Part shown: piece after piece, positions 33,498-42,321 of the stretch
How positions within the stretch are numbered: the first letter of the stretch is position 1
How the letters are laid out: the number at the start of each line of letters is the position of its first letter
Assembly: GCF_000424625.1 (NCBI RefSeq)
Contig: NZ_AUKG01000001.1
Location: 1,612,001-1,676,000 of the forward strand
Direction of reading: 5' to 3'
DNA from: Conexibacter woesei Iso977N
Lineage (GTDB): Bacteria > Actinomycetota > Thermoleophilia > Solirubrobacterales > Solirubrobacteraceae
Length of the DNA: 64,000 bases
Notes under the pieces: model-generated
The model's database searches: none
Seen by the model: the letters and a program-made list of their open reading frames with translations, nothing else
What the model was told of the DNA's origin: nothing
Program-made: the position numbers and the translations under genes

Positions 33498-34732
33498 GCT
33501 CCGGGCTGCCGTTCGAGGGGCTGAAGGTCCTCGACCTCAGCCGCCTGCTGCCCGGCGGGTTCTGCTCGCTGCTGCTCGCCGACTTCGGCGCGGACGTCAT
33601 CAAGGTCGAGGACACCGGGATGGGCGACTACATCCGCTGGTCGCCGCCGGCGTTCGAGGGCGCGGAGGAGACGGCGAAGAGCGCGTTGTTCCTGTCCTTG
33701 AACCGCGGCAAGCGGTCGATCCGCGTGGATTTGAAGAGCGCTGAGGGTCGCGACGTGCTCCTGCGCCTCGTACGCGACGCCGACGTGGTGCTGGAGTCGT
33801 TCCGGCCGGGCGTGCTCGATCGCCTCGGCGTCGGCTACGAGCGGCTGCGCGAGGAGAACCCGCGGATCGTCTACTGCGCGATCACGGGCTACGGGCTGAC
33901 CGGCCCGAACGTGCAGCGGTCCGGGCACGACATGAACTACTTGGGCTTGAACGGCGTGCTGGCGCTGGGCGGCGAGAGCGCCGACGGGCCGCCGGTCCAG
34001 GCGGGCGCGCAGATCGCCGACCTCGGCGGCGGCGCGCTGATGGGCGCGTTCGGGATCCTGGCGGCGCTGCGTGAGCGGGATCGCAGCGGCGAGGGTCAGC
34101 TCGTCGACGTCTCGATGTTCGACGGCGCGCTGTCGTGGCTGGCGATGGTCGCGGCGCGGGTCTTCGCGGCGGGCGAGGCGCCCCGGCGCGGGTCGGAGAT
34201 GTTGTCAGGGTCCTTGCTCTGCTACCGGCCGTACCGCTGCGCGGACGGGTGGGTGACGCTCGGCGCGCTGGAGCCGAAGTTCTTCGGCGCGTTCGCCGAC
34301 GGCGTGGGGCGGCCCGAGCTGAAGGAGCAGCAGTTCGAGGGCCCGGGCACGGCGGCGCACGCCGAGGTCGAGGCGATCTTCCTGACCAGGACGCGCGACG
34401 AGTGGGCGGCGTTCGCCGATGCGCACGACTGCTGCCTGGAGCCGGTGCTGGAGGTCGAGGAGGCGCTGGAGTCCGAGCTGGTCCGGGCGCGCGAGATGGT
34501 GATCGAGTTCGAGCAGCCGGGCGCGGGCAGGGTGAAGGGGTTGGGCATGCCGGTGAAGCTGTCGCGGACGCCGGGGCGCGTGCGCTCCGGCGGCCCGGCG
34601 CTCGGCGAGCACACCGAGGAGGTGCTGGGCGAGGCGGGCTTCTCGGCCGAGGAGATCGCGGCGCTGGTGGAGTCCGGAGCGGTCGCCACGGCGAAGACCG
34701 CCGAGGCAGGGGCTACGTTCCTCGGCTCGTGA
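33494..34732 (+). CDS. CaiB/BaiF CoA-transferase family, alpha-methylacyl-CoA racemase-like
   Basis: A 412-residue CaiB/BaiF protein. The N-terminal LKVLDLSRLLPGGFCS and FGADVIKVED are family blocks; YGLTGPNVQRSGHDMNYLGLNG carries the GHDxNY motif of alpha-methylacyl-CoA racemases, with the later Asp in AQIADLGGG as the second catalytic residue. It probably racemises 2-methylacyl-CoA, letting one stereoisomer enter beta-oxidation, rather than moving CoA. The start is GTG at 33494, sharing GTGA with the BKACE stop, and it overlaps the MerR gene likewise. Confidence 0.86.
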   Translation: MSSGLPFEGLKVLDLSRLLPGGFCSLLLADFGADVIKVEDTGMGDYIRWSPPAFEGAEETAKSALFLSLNRGKRSIRVDLKSAEGRDVLLRLVRDADVVLESFRPGVLDRLGVGYERLREENPRIVYCAITGYGLTGPNVQRSGHDMNYLGLNGVLALGGESADGPPVQAGAQIADLGGGALMGAFGILAALRERDRSGEGQLVDVSMFDGALSWLAMVAARVFAAGEAPRRGSEMLSGSLLCYRPYRCADGWVTLGALEPKFFGAFADGVGRPELKEQQFEGPGTAAHAEVEAIFLTRTRDEWAAFADAHDCCLEPVLEVEEALESELVRAREMVIEFEQPGAGRVKGLGMPVKLSRTPGRVRSGGPALGEHTEEVLGEAGFSAEEIAALVESGAVATAKTAEAGATFLGS

Positions 34733-35430
34733 ACGACGACGGCCTCCTCAAGATGAGCGAGCTCGCCCAGCGCTCCGGCGTCTCGGCGGGCACGATCAAG
34801 CACTACCTCCGCGAGGGGCTGCTCGGGGACGGCGAGGGCGTGGTCCGGACGTCGCGCAACATGGCGTACTACCCGCCCGCCTACGTCGAGCGGATCACGC
34901 TCATCAAGCGGTTGCAGGAGGACCGCTTCATGCCCCTGAAGGTCATCAAGGGGATGTTGGACGAGGACCCCGACCGCGCGCTGGCGCTGGTCGAGTTGGA
35001 GGACAAGATCATCGAGCGCGCGCTGGAGCAGCGCGACACCGCGCGCGTGGCGCGCAGGGAGATCCTGGCCAGGTACGCGCTGCCCGCGAACGTGCTGGCG
35101 CGGCTGGAGGAGATCGGCGTCCTGACCCCCGACCGCCGCGGCTTCGACGCCGACGACGTCGCGATCATCGAGGCGATGGTCCGCTTCCGCGCCGGCGGCT
35201 ACGACGAGTCGCTGGGCTTCACGGTCTACGACACGCTCCGCTACCGCGAGGCGCTGCAGCCGCTGGTCGAGGAGGAGATCGGGACCATGTTGGGGCGCTT
35301 GACCGAGCTCGACGTCGACCGCGCCGCCGACATCATCGCCTCCGGCGCCGAGCCGCTGCGCGAGCTGCTCGGCGCGATGCACTCCAAGCTCCTGCTCGCC
35401 GAGCTGGCCCGCCAAGCGGGCGAGGGCTGA
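34729..35430 (+). CDS. MerR-family transcriptional regulator
   Basis: A 233-residue MerR protein. The N-terminal winged helix is at about 8-75: LKMSELAQRSGVSAGTIKHYLREGLL, then AYYPPAYVERITLIKRLQE. The C-terminal part (about 110-233) is a larger helical ligand domain than in classic metal sensors. The start is GTG at 34729, sharing bases with the racemase stop. As the third gene of the BKACE operon it probably controls that operon and possibly the other genes with the AGTRSNACKTCC palindrome. Confidence 0.86.
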   Translation: MNDDGLLKMSELAQRSGVSAGTIKHYLREGLLGDGEGVVRTSRNMAYYPPAYVERITLIKRLQEDRFMPLKVIKGMLDEDPDRALALVELEDKIIERALEQRDTARVARREILARYALPANVLARLEEIGVLTPDRRGFDADDVAIIEAMVRFRAGGYDESLGFTVYDTLRYREALQPLVEEEIGTMLGRLTELDVDRAADIIASGAEPLRELLGAMHSKLLLAELARQAGEG

Positions 35431-35467
35431 CCTCACGCGGCGCCCGCCCGCGCCGTTGGGACCGACG

Positions 35468-36298
35468 GTGAGCGACGCGACCCACCTCCGCACCTCCGCG
35501 CCGTTCGACGGGGCGGCGCTGCTGCGGTTCCTGGCGGCGCGCGCGATCCCGGGCGTGGAGGTCGTCGCGGACGGCGCCTACTCGCGCACCGTCGCGTTGC
35601 CGAGCGGCCCCGCGGTGCTGACGGTCACGCCCGACGCCTCCGGCGTGACGCTGCACGCGCGGCTCGCCGACGCGGCGGACCAACCCAAGGCCATTGCCTT
35701 GGTCCGCCACCTCTTCGGCCTCGACCAGGACCCGGCGCCCGCGATCGCGACCCTTGGCGAGGACCCCGCCCTCGCTCCGCTGATCGCCCAGCGCCCCGGC
35801 CTCCGCGTCCCCGGCACGGTGAGCGGCTTCGAGCTGTCCCTCCGCGCGGTCCTCGGCCAGCAGATCTCCGTCGCCGCCGCCCGCACGCTCGCCGGCCGCA
35901 TCACGGCGCAGCTCGGCGCGGCGCTGCCACCGGAGCTGGCGAGCGGCGGCGCGCTGACGCACCTCCTCCCGACGCCCGCGGCCATCGCGGCCGCGCCGGC
36001 GGACGTCTTCCCGATGCCGAGGTCGCGGATCCGGACGATCCAGGGGCTCGCCGCCGCCGACCCGCGTCTCGACGCGCCGGCCGACGCCGATGCGCTCACC
36101 GAGCTCTGGGGCGTGGGGGCCTGGACGGCCGGCTACGTCCGGATGCGCCTCGGCGACCCCGACGTCTTCCTGCCGACCGACGTCGCGATCCTCAAGGCGC
36201 TCCGGAACCTCGGCCTGACGGAGGCCGACGCGCCACGTTGGGCCCCCGTGCGCAGCTTCGCGACGCTCCATCTCTGGGCATCCCTGGCCAACGCTTAG
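35468..36298 (+). CDS. AlkA-type DNA-3-methyladenine glycosylase
   Basis: A 276-residue base-excision repair glycosylase. The N-terminal AlkA domain (about 5-90) precedes the helix-hairpin-helix-GPD domain: VLGQQISVAAARTLAGRI, then the hairpin LWGVGAWTAGYVRMR and the catalytic Asp in FLPTDVAILKAL. It excises alkylated purines and pyrimidines. The start is taken as GTG at 35468; a TTG 12 bases upstream is possible. A second, shorter relative is at 57295. It stands alone between the BKACE operon and the GGDEF gene. Confidence 0.88.
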   Translation: MSDATHLRTSAPFDGAALLRFLAARAIPGVEVVADGAYSRTVALPSGPAVLTVTPDASGVTLHARLADAADQPKAIALVRHLFGLDQDPAPAIATLGEDPALAPLIAQRPGLRVPGTVSGFELSLRAVLGQQISVAAARTLAGRITAQLGAALPPELASGGALTHLLPTPAAIAAAPADVFPMPRSRIRTIQGLAAADPRLDAPADADALTELWGVGAWTAGYVRMRLGDPDVFLPTDVAILKALRNLGLTEADAPRWAPVRSFATLHLWASLANA

Positions 36299-36340
36299 CG
36301 TCGTCGGACCACCCGCGCAGGAGTCCGCGCGCGGACTGGG

Positions 36341-36346
36341 TAGGAC
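36341..36346 (+). promoter_or_regulatory. candidate -10 box (TAGGAC) of the GGDEF gene
   Basis: TAGGAC(T) ends 6 bases before the ATG at 36353 and no SD is seen, consistent with a leaderless transcript. Confidence 0.4.
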
Positions 36347-36352
36347 TCACCT

Positions 36353-37312
36353 ATGAGGCAGTCGCGACGGGTCGCCGCCGCACCCCCGGAGGTGCGCTTC
36401 CTCGCGCTGCTGACCCTCGGTGCGGCGGGCGCGTGCGCGGTCGCGGCGGCGGCACCGGTCGCGCCCGGGCGGCCGGTCGCGCTGCTGGTCGCCGCGGCGG
36501 TCGCCTCGGTCGTCCTGGCCGCGCTGCTGATCCTCTCCGGGCCGCGGATCACGCCGCTGGCGCTGGCGGCCGTCGTCGGCGTGATGATCGTCGCGACGTC
36601 GTGCCTGGTCGCCTCGGCGACGACCAGCGCGGGCGCGATGCTCGCGGGCTACGCCTACGTCTGGCTGACCGTCTACTCCGCGCTCTTCCTGCCGCCGCGC
36701 GCGACGCAGGTCCACGCGCTGATGATCACGATCGGCTTCGGTCTCGGCCTGCTGATCGACGACTTCAGCGCGACGTTCACCGCCTGGCTGCTCGTGTCCG
36801 GGACCGTCTGGGTCTCGGGCCTCACGCTCTCCGGCCTCTCGGCGCGCGTGCGCAGGCAGGCGGAGACCGACGACCTCACCGGCCTGCTCAACCGCCGCGC
36901 GTTCACCGCGGCCGCCGACCGCGAGCACGAGCTGGCCGCCCGCACCGGCGCCGACCTGACCGTCGTGCTGATCGACCTCGACGGCTTCAAGGCCGTCAAC
37001 GACCGGGAGGGCCACGCGGCCGGCGATCAGCTGCTCGCCGCCCTCGCCCACGACTGGCAGGCCGCGCTGCGCCCCGCCGACATCCTCGCCCGCCGCGGCG
37101 GCGACGAGTTCGCCCTGCTGCTGCCCGCGACCCCCGCCGACGGCGCCGACCACGTCGTCGAGCGCCTCCACGCCGCGCACCCGTTCGCCTGGAGCTCCGG
37201 CGTGGCCGCCTGGCCGATCGGCACCCCGCTCGACGTCGCCCTCGCCGAGGCCGACGCCAAGTTGTACATCAACAAGCGGGGCCGCTCCAACGGCGAGCCC
37301 GTGCCCGCCTAG
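36353..37312 (+). CDS. membrane GGDEF diguanylate cyclase
   Basis: A 319-residue membrane protein with five or six hydrophobic helices at about 15-165 and a C-terminal GGDEF domain. The active site is RRGGDEFALLLP; the metal Asp lies in VLIDLDGFKAVND and the inhibitory-site RxxD is not obvious. It should make c-di-GMP from two GTP, sensing through the membrane domain. The window also has a c-di-GMP-I riboswitch 11 kb away, linking the two in principle. Its TAG shares CTAG with the stop of the convergent PepT gene. Confidence 0.9.
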   Translation: MRQSRRVAAAPPEVRFLALLTLGAAGACAVAAAAPVAPGRPVALLVAAAVASVVLAALLILSGPRITPLALAAVVGVMIVATSCLVASATTSAGAMLAGYAYVWLTVYSALFLPPRATQVHALMITIGFGLGLLIDDFSATFTAWLLVSGTVWVSGLTLSGLSARVRRQAETDDLTGLLNRRAFTAAADREHELAARTGADLTVVLIDLDGFKAVNDREGHAAGDQLLAALAHDWQAALRPADILARRGGDEFALLLPATPADGADHVVERLHAAHPFAWSSGVAAWPIGTPLDVALAEADAKLYINKRGRSNGEPVPA

Positions 37313-38613
37313 GCCGCGGCGGCGCCTCCGCCCGCGGCGGCGGCCTTGAGGTCGTCGGCGGTCCAGGCCTCGGCGAGGTGGACGATCACCGCGGCGGCCG
37401 AGGCCATGTCGTGCAGCGACGCCCACTCGCGGACCGAATGGAACTCGTGGCCGCCGGTGAAGATGTTCGGCGTCGGCAGGCCCATGGCGCTGAGGCGCGA
37501 GCCGTCGGTGCCGCCGCGGATGACGGTCCGCTTCGCCTCCAGCCCCTCGGCGGAGATCGCGCGCTCGGCGGCGGTCACGACCTCCGGGTACGGCGCCAGG
37601 TGCGCCTTCATGTTGGGGTACTGGTGGTGGACGTCGACCTCGAGCTTCGCGCGCGGCTCGGCGCCGACGATCTCCTCGGCCGTCGTCCGGATCAGGTCGA
37701 TGTGCTGCTGCAGCAGGTCGTCGTCGAAGTCGCGGACGATCGCGACCACGGTGGACCTCTGCGCATCCCCGCCGATCTCGTACGGGTGGATGTAGCCCTC
37801 GCGCCCGTCGGTCGTCTCCGGCGTCAGCCGGTCGGACGGCAGCGCCGCCACGATCCGCGCGGCCAGCCGCGTCGCGTTGACCAGGATGTCCTTCGCGAAC
37901 CCCGGGTGGATGTCGACGCCGTGGATCGTCAGCGTCACCTCGGCGGCGGTGAACGTCTCCTCCTGCAGCTCGCCGGCCTCGGAGCCGTCCAGCGTGTACG
38001 CGCCGTAGGCGCCGAAGCGCTCGACGTCGAACAGCGTCGCGCCCTCGCCGATCTCCTCGTCGGGCGTGAAGCAGATCCGGAACGTCGGGCGCGGCAGCTC
38101 CGGGTGCGCGGCCAGGTGGGCGATCGCGGTCATGATCTCGGCGACGCCGGCCTTGTCGTCGGCGCCCAGCAGCGTGTCGCCCGACGACGTGATGATGTCG
38201 TGGCCGGCCTTCGACGCGAGCGCGCCGACGGTCGCCGGGTCGAGCACGGTCCCGCCGCGCGGCAGCTCGATGACGCCGCCGTCGTAGTCGCGGTGCACGA
38301 TCGGCTCGACGCCCGCGCCCGGCGCGTCCGGGGACGTGTCGACGTGGGCGATCAGCCCGACGACCGGCGCGCCCTCGACGTTGCCCGGCAGCGTCGCGAC
38401 GACGTAGCCGTTGTCATCCAAGAACGCGTCGTCGAGGCCGATGTCCTTCAACTCGCTGACCAGCAGCCGCCCCATCTCCAGCTGCCCGGGCGTCGACGGG
38501 CTCTGCCTCCGGTGCCGCCCGGCCGTGGACTCGATCCGGACGTAGCGGTCGAAGCGCTCGAGCAGGCCCGGGGCCAGCTCCTCAGCGAGGGGAGACGAGT
38601 AGGAGGACGCCAT
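37309..38613 (-). CDS. pepT: peptidase T (tripeptide aminopeptidase)
   Basis: A 434-residue M20-family exopeptidase. The metal ligands are in IAHVDTSPD, LLGADDKAG and TPDEEIGEG, with the final His in FTGGHEFHS; the dimerisation domain holds ITIHGVDIHPGF-like sequence. PepT cleaves N-terminal residues from tripeptides in the cytoplasm. A TAGGCT hexamer 6 bases before the ATG suggests a leaderless start. The final AAAAGGGAAAA stretch is a low-complexity tail not seen in E. coli PepT. The stop overlaps the GGDEF stop. Confidence 0.92.
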   Translation of the reverse strand: MASSYSSPLAEELAPGLLERFDRYVRIESTAGRHRRQSPSTPGQLEMGRLLVSELKDIGLDDAFLDDNGYVVATLPGNVEGAPVVGLIAHVDTSPDAPGAGVEPIVHRDYDGGVIELPRGGTVLDPATVGALASKAGHDIITSSGDTLLGADDKAGVAEIMTAIAHLAAHPELPRPTFRICFTPDEEIGEGATLFDVERFGAYGAYTLDGSEAGELQEETFTAAEVTLTIHGVDIHPGFAKDILVNATRLAARIVAALPSDRLTPETTDGREGYIHPYEIGGDAQRSTVVAIVRDFDDDLLQQHIDLIRTTAEEIVGAEPRAKLEVDVHHQYPNMKAHLAPYPEVVTAAERAISAEGLEAKRTVIRGGTDGSRLSAMGLPTPNIFTGGHEFHSVREWASLHDMASAAAVIVHLAEAWTADDLKAAAAGGGAAAA

Positions 38614-38619
38614 CGCTTC

Positions 38620-38625
38620 AGCCTA
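38620..38625 (-). promoter_or_regulatory. candidate -10 box (TAGGCT) of pepT
   Basis: TAGGCT on the minus strand ends 6 bases before the ATG at 38613, with no SD. The box overlaps the end of the MFS gene upstream. Confidence 0.4.
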
Positions 38626-39855
38626 GGCCACCGCCGTGGCCGTTGCCGCCGCAGCCGCGCGCCGCGCCTCGACCGCGCCGCTGAGCGCGAACATCGCCGC
38701 CGCCGAGGCCACCGCGACGCCGGCCGCGACCACCCACGGCACGGGCGAGGAGCCGTCGCCGAGCAGGACGCCGCCGACCAGCGGCGTCACGAAGAACGCC
38801 GCGCCGAACGTCAGCCCGAAGGCGCCCGCGTAGCGGCCGCGCAGCGCGGGCGGGGCGATCTCGGCGATCAGCCCGCCGCTGGCGGTCGCGTTGGCGATCT
38901 CGCCGAGCGTGACGACGAGGATCGCCACGACGTAGCCGCCGAGCGCGTCGCTGACCGCGATGATCCCCATCGCCAAGGCCATCAACAACGCCCCGCCGCC
39001 GACGTTGCCCGCGGGCGTCATCCGCAGCAGCCACGGCGTCAGCAGCGGCTGCAGGAGCACGATCGCCAGGCCGTTGACGGCGATCACCAGCCCGTACTGG
39101 TCGGCGCCGTGGCCGTGGGCGGCCATCGCCAGCGGGAGGATCGTGTAGATCGTCCCGTAGGCGAGCATCACCGCGAAGTTGATCCCGCAGAACGCGACCG
39201 CCAGCCGGTCCCGGAGCACGACGCGGTAGCCCGGGCCGCCACCGGCGCGGTGCTGCGCGGCCTCCGGCGGGCGCGTCTCCGGGATCGTGCGCCAGACGAC
39301 GAACGCGTAGCCGCAGCACGTGATCGCGTCCAGGGCGAACAGCAGGCCGTAGCCGTGCGCGGCCAGCAGCCCGCCGCCGAGCGCGGCGACCGAGAACCCC
39401 AGGTTGACCGCCCAGAACAGCAGGCCGCTCGCGCGCCGGCGGTCCTCGATCGCGACGACGTCGGCGATCGTCGCCTGCGACGCCGGGCGGTAGAGGTCGC
39501 CGACGATCCCGACGAGCAGCGTGCACAGCGCGATCGCCCACAGCGAGCGCGCGAACCCCAGCGCGGCGATCGCCAGCCCGGACGCGACCATCCCGCCGAC
39601 GAGCGTCGGCCGCCGCCCGACGCGGTCGGTCAGCGCGCCGCCGAGCGGCTGCGAGATCACCGAGCCGCCGCCGACGAGCGCGACGATCACGCCCGCGCGG
39701 CCCGCGCTGAGGTCGCGCGCCTGCGTCAGGTAGAGCGCCAGGAACGGCTCGACGAACGTCCCGATCCGGTTGACGAGCGTCCCGGCCCAGAGCGACCAGA
39801 ACGTCCTCGGCAGGCCGCCGGCCCACGCGTGCAGCGCACGCCGCACGGCCGTCAC
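38623..39855 (-). CDS. MFS transporter
   Basis: A 410-residue major facilitator with 12 predicted helices. The loop between TM2 and TM3 has the signature GGALTDRVGRRPT and the second half repeats it weakly. The charged ends and FALDAITCCGYAFVVWRTIPETRP segment resemble MdtH/YfcJ-like drug exporters, but the substrate is unknown. The start is GTG at 39855, sharing GTGA with the DUF2804 gene, so the two are cotranscribed. Confidence 0.85.
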   Translation of the reverse strand: MTAVRRALHAWAGGLPRTFWSLWAGTLVNRIGTFVEPFLALYLTQARDLSAGRAGVIVALVGGGSVISQPLGGALTDRVGRRPTLVGGMVASGLAIAALGFARSLWAIALCTLLVGIVGDLYRPASQATIADVVAIEDRRRASGLLFWAVNLGFSVAALGGGLLAAHGYGLLFALDAITCCGYAFVVWRTIPETRPPEAAQHRAGGGPGYRVVLRDRLAVAFCGINFAVMLAYGTIYTILPLAMAAHGHGADQYGLVIAVNGLAIVLLQPLLTPWLLRMTPAGNVGGGALLMALAMGIIAVSDALGGYVVAILVVTLGEIANATASGGLIAEIAPPALRGRYAGAFGLTFGAAFFVTPLVGGVLLGDGSSPVPWVVAAGVAVASAAAMFALSGAVEARRAAAAATATAVA

Positions 39856-40661
39856 CAGCGCACGGAGTGGCGCTCCATCACGCCCCAGCCGCGGGCGACG
39901 GCGACGCCGCCGGGCAGCGTGCCGGAGAAGGTCCCGAAGGGCTGGACGTAGTCGGAGGCCATGAGCTTGAAGTCGTCGCTGCGGGCCCGCCGCGCCTCCT
40001 CGGCGAACGCGAGGCGCGCGGCCGGATCCGCGGGGAACGTTACCGCTGAGAGGTCGTCTGCGAACGTCGCGGGCGGGAGCTCGGACGCGGCGCCGTCGAC
40101 CCAGATCGTGCGCTCGGATTCCTGGGGCGCGTCGTGGACGCCGTCGACGATGTTGAAGCACAACGCCGCGCCGTCGTTGCCGACCCCGACGCCCGCGCAC
40201 CACTGCCAGTCGGTGCGCCGCGCGTGGTAGCCCGCCGAGTCGTCGATCAACCCGTACAACTCGACCGCGCGACCCGCCACGGTGCCACGCGCCCGGACCG
40301 GCTGCTTGCGCGTCCAGATGTAGGACCTGCCGTGCTGCGAGGTGACGGCCATCGCGTCGCCCGCCGGCTCGAGCGTCAACCTGGCCGGCCCGAACCGCAC
40401 CGCGTCGTCGGCCAGCACGACCGCGCGGGGGAGGAAGACGGTCCTCTCGCGCAGGTCGGTCCGGTCCCACGTCGCCCAGAAGCCCTGCGGCAGCCCGGCG
40501 ATCCGGACATCCGCCGCGCAGAGCATCATGTCCTCGCCGTAGAGCCCGACGTAGCGCCAGCGCTTGAGCGGGCGGCCGTCGTGCCAGAGGCGCATCCGCC
40601 GGGGCGGGACGGCGAGCCCGGTCGGGCGGTCGCGGGCGGGGAGCGACTCCAGGGTGGGCAT
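39852..40661 (-). CDS. DUF2804-like protein
   Basis: A 269-residue protein that resembles the DUF2804 family: LKRWRYVGLYGEDMMLC, LPQGFWATWDR, SYIWTRKQP and DDSAGYHARRTDWQWCAG, then FNIVDGVHDAPQESERTIWVDG. It is expected to be a beta-sandwich related to the lipocalin-like or DUF2804 fold, function unknown. It is the first gene of a two-gene operon with an MFS exporter. The ATG lies 16 bases from the divergent nitrilase promoter region, where GCATAC/GTATGC may serve both directions. Confidence 0.7.
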   Translation of the reverse strand: MPTLESLPARDRPTGLAVPPRRMRLWHDGRPLKRWRYVGLYGEDMMLCAADVRIAGLPQGFWATWDRTDLRERTVFLPRAVVLADDAVRFGPARLTLEPAGDAMAVTSQHGRSYIWTRKQPVRARGTVAGRAVELYGLIDDSAGYHARRTDWQWCAGVGVGNDGAALCFNIVDGVHDAPQESERTIWVDGAASELPPATFADDLSAVTFPADPAARLAFAEEARRARSDDFKLMASDYVQPFGTFSGTLPGGVAVARGWGVMERHSVRW

Positions 40662-40686
40662 CCGCGGGGTATGCTCTCAGACGGCG

Positions 40687-40702
40687 TTGACTGACCAGTC
40701 AA
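40687..40702. promoter_or_regulatory. TetR-type operator before nitrilase-TetR operon
   Basis: TTGACTGACCAGTCAA has 7-bp arms TTGACTG/CAGTCAA around AC. It lies 22 bases before the nitrilase GTG and downstream of a TATGCT box at 40670, so binding would block the transcript. The TGACT(N)AGTCA form fits TetR operators such as those of FadR-like proteins; the TetR encoded at 41543 is the likely binder. Confidence 0.65.
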
Positions 40703-40724
40703 TCGCCACCCAGGAGACCCCACC

Positions 40725-41543
40725 GTGCGCGCCGCCGCTGTCCAACTCACCGCGACCGCCGACAAGGCCACGAACCTCGAGACGGCCGATCGGCTCGTGC
40801 GCGCCGCCGCCCGCGACGGCGCGTCGCTCGTCGTGCTGCCCGAGAAGTGGTCGGTCTACGGGCAGCCCGAGGACCAGCGCGCCGGCGCCGAGTCGCTCAC
40901 CGACGGTCCCGCGCTCGCATGGGCGCGCGCGGTCGCGCGCGAGCTGGAGATCGACCTCGTCGCCGGCTCGATCGCCGAGGCGCCGGATGGCAGCGACGAA
41001 CGCGGGCGCGGCCACAACACATCGGTCCACGTCGGCCCCGACGGGACCGACCGCGCGGTCTACCGCAAGCTCCACATGTTCGACGTCGTCGTCGGCGGCC
41101 GCGACTACCGCGAGTCCGACGGCGAGGCCCCGGGCGACGCGATCGTCTCGTCGACGCTCGCCGACGGCACCAGCCTCGGCCTGACCATCTGCTACGACCT
41201 CCGCTTCCCCGAGCTGTACCGGAAGCTGGCGGTCGACGGCGCGCGGATCCTCACCGTCCCGTCCGCCTTCACCGAGCCGACGACGCGCGACCACTGGGAG
41301 GTCCTCCTGCGCGCCCGCGCGATCGAGAACCAGGCCTTCGTGATCGCCGCCAACCAGACCGGCCGCCACGCGCCCGGGCTGAAGACCGGCGGGCGCAGCA
41401 TGATCGTCGACCCCTGGGGCCTGGTCCTGGCCCAGGCGCCGGACACCGAGACCTACGTGATCGCCGACCTCGACCTGCCCCGCCAGGACCGGATCCGCAC
41501 CGACCTGCCGTCCCTCGCCAACCGCCGCCCCGAGGTCTACTGA
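40725..41543 (+). CDS. nitrilase-superfamily carbon-nitrogen hydrolase
   Basis: A 272-residue nitrilase-fold hydrolase. The catalytic triad is visible: Glu in VLPEKW, Lys in VYRKLHMFDVVV, Cys in ICYDLRFPELY. The pattern is close to omega-amidase/NitFhit-like enzymes, which hydrolyse amides such as alpha-ketoglutaramate or deaminated glutathione. The start is GTG at 40725, with AGGAG upstream. It overlaps the TetR gene by one base (TGATG) and has a TetR-type operator in front, so it is probably under that repressor. Confidence 0.87.
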   Translation: MRAAAVQLTATADKATNLETADRLVRAAARDGASLVVLPEKWSVYGQPEDQRAGAESLTDGPALAWARAVARELEIDLVAGSIAEAPDGSDERGRGHNTSVHVGPDGTDRAVYRKLHMFDVVVGGRDYRESDGEAPGDAIVSSTLADGTSLGLTICYDLRFPELYRKLAVDGARILTVPSAFTEPTTRDHWEVLLRARAIENQAFVIAANQTGRHAPGLKTGGRSMIVDPWGLVLAQAPDTETYVIADLDLPRQDRIRTDLPSLANRRPEVY

Positions 41544-42151
41544 TGGCCACCGCCCGCAACGCCGCGGCCGCCGCCGAGAAGCGCCGCCTGATCCTCGACG
41601 CGGCCGTCCGCGTCTTCGCCCGCCAGGGCTTCCACACCTGCCGCGTCAGCGACATCGCCGACGAGGCCGGCGTCGCCTACGGCTTGGTGTACCACTACTT
41701 CAGGTCCAAGGACGAGGTGCTCGACACCCTGTTCCTGGAGCGCTGGAACGTCATGCTCGAGGCGATCCGCGAGGTCGACACGCAGGACATCACCGCCAAG
41801 CGCAAGCTCGAGGCGATCGCCGGGTTCATCGTCGACTCCTACCGTCACGACCCGGACCTGATGAAGGTCATCATCGTCGAGGTCACGCGGGCGGCGAACT
41901 CGTTCGGCCAGACCCATCTCGCGAAGATCACCGAGGCCTATGACTTGATCGGCGGCGTGGTCGAGAAGGCGCAAACGTCCGGCGAGTTCCGCAAGGACAT
42001 CCCGCCGCAGTTCGCCGCGATGGCCTTCTACGGCGCGATCGAGCAGGTCCTGACGGGCTGGATCTTCGACTCGCTGCCCCAGCTCGCGGGTGGGTTCGAC
42101 GACGCCAAGCGGTTGATCGTCGAGACGATCTGCAGCGGCCTGGACCAGTGA
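41543..42151 (+). CDS. TetR-family transcriptional regulator (FadR-like)
   Basis: A 202-residue TetR protein. The N-terminal DNA-binding region is EKRRLILDAAVRVFARQGFH, then VSDIADEAGVAYGLVYHYF and RSKDEVLDTLF. The C-terminal domain (EVTRAANSFGQTHLAKI, GVVEKAQTSGEFRKDIPPQFAAM) resembles fatty-acid-responsive FadR members. It shares one base with the nitrilase stop and probably autoregulates through the palindrome at 40687-40702. Confidence 0.87.
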   Translation: MATARNAAAAAEKRRLILDAAVRVFARQGFHTCRVSDIADEAGVAYGLVYHYFRSKDEVLDTLFLERWNVMLEAIREVDTQDITAKRKLEAIAGFIVDSYRHDPDLMKVIIVEVTRAANSFGQTHLAKITEAYDLIGGVVEKAQTSGEFRKDIPPQFAAMAFYGAIEQVLTGWIFDSLPQLAGGFDDAKRLIVETICSGLDQ

Positions 42152-42168
42152 ACGCCTGCCCGGCCGGG

Positions 42169-42174
42169 TAGGGT
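42169..42174 (+). promoter_or_regulatory. candidate -10 box (TAGGGT) of the small-membrane-protein cassette
   Basis: TAGGGT ends 9 bases before the ATG at 42184, with no SD, suggesting a leaderless start. Confidence 0.4.
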
Positions 42175-42183
42175 CTGCTGGCG

Positions 42184-42321
42184 ATGCAGCAGAACGACAT
42201 CGTCAAGCGCCTCGCCTGGTCGGGGCTGCTCGCCGCGTTCGGCGCGGCCGCCTCGGTCGTGGCCTCGCGCTTCGCGGCCCTCGCCTACCGCCGGATCTTC
42301 GACGAGGACCCGCCGGAGTGA
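42184..42321 (+). CDS. small single-span membrane protein (45 aa)
   Basis: A 45-residue ORF starting ATG at 42184 (MQQNDIVKRLAWSG) and ending TGA at 42319-42321. It has one hydrophobic helix (LLAAFGAAASVVASRFAALA) and an acidic tail (FDEDPPE). The stop overlaps the next ATG by one base, so it is translationally coupled to the following genes. It is the first of four small genes of the holin-X/DUF3618 cassette common in actinobacteria. Function unknown. Confidence 0.65.
   Translation: MQQNDIVKRLAWSGLLAAFGAAASVVASRFAALAYRRIFDEDPPE

Noticed and set aside
36295-37426. Minus-strand frames over the GGDEF gene
   Set aside because: Antisense shadow; the plus-strand frame has the GGDEF motif.
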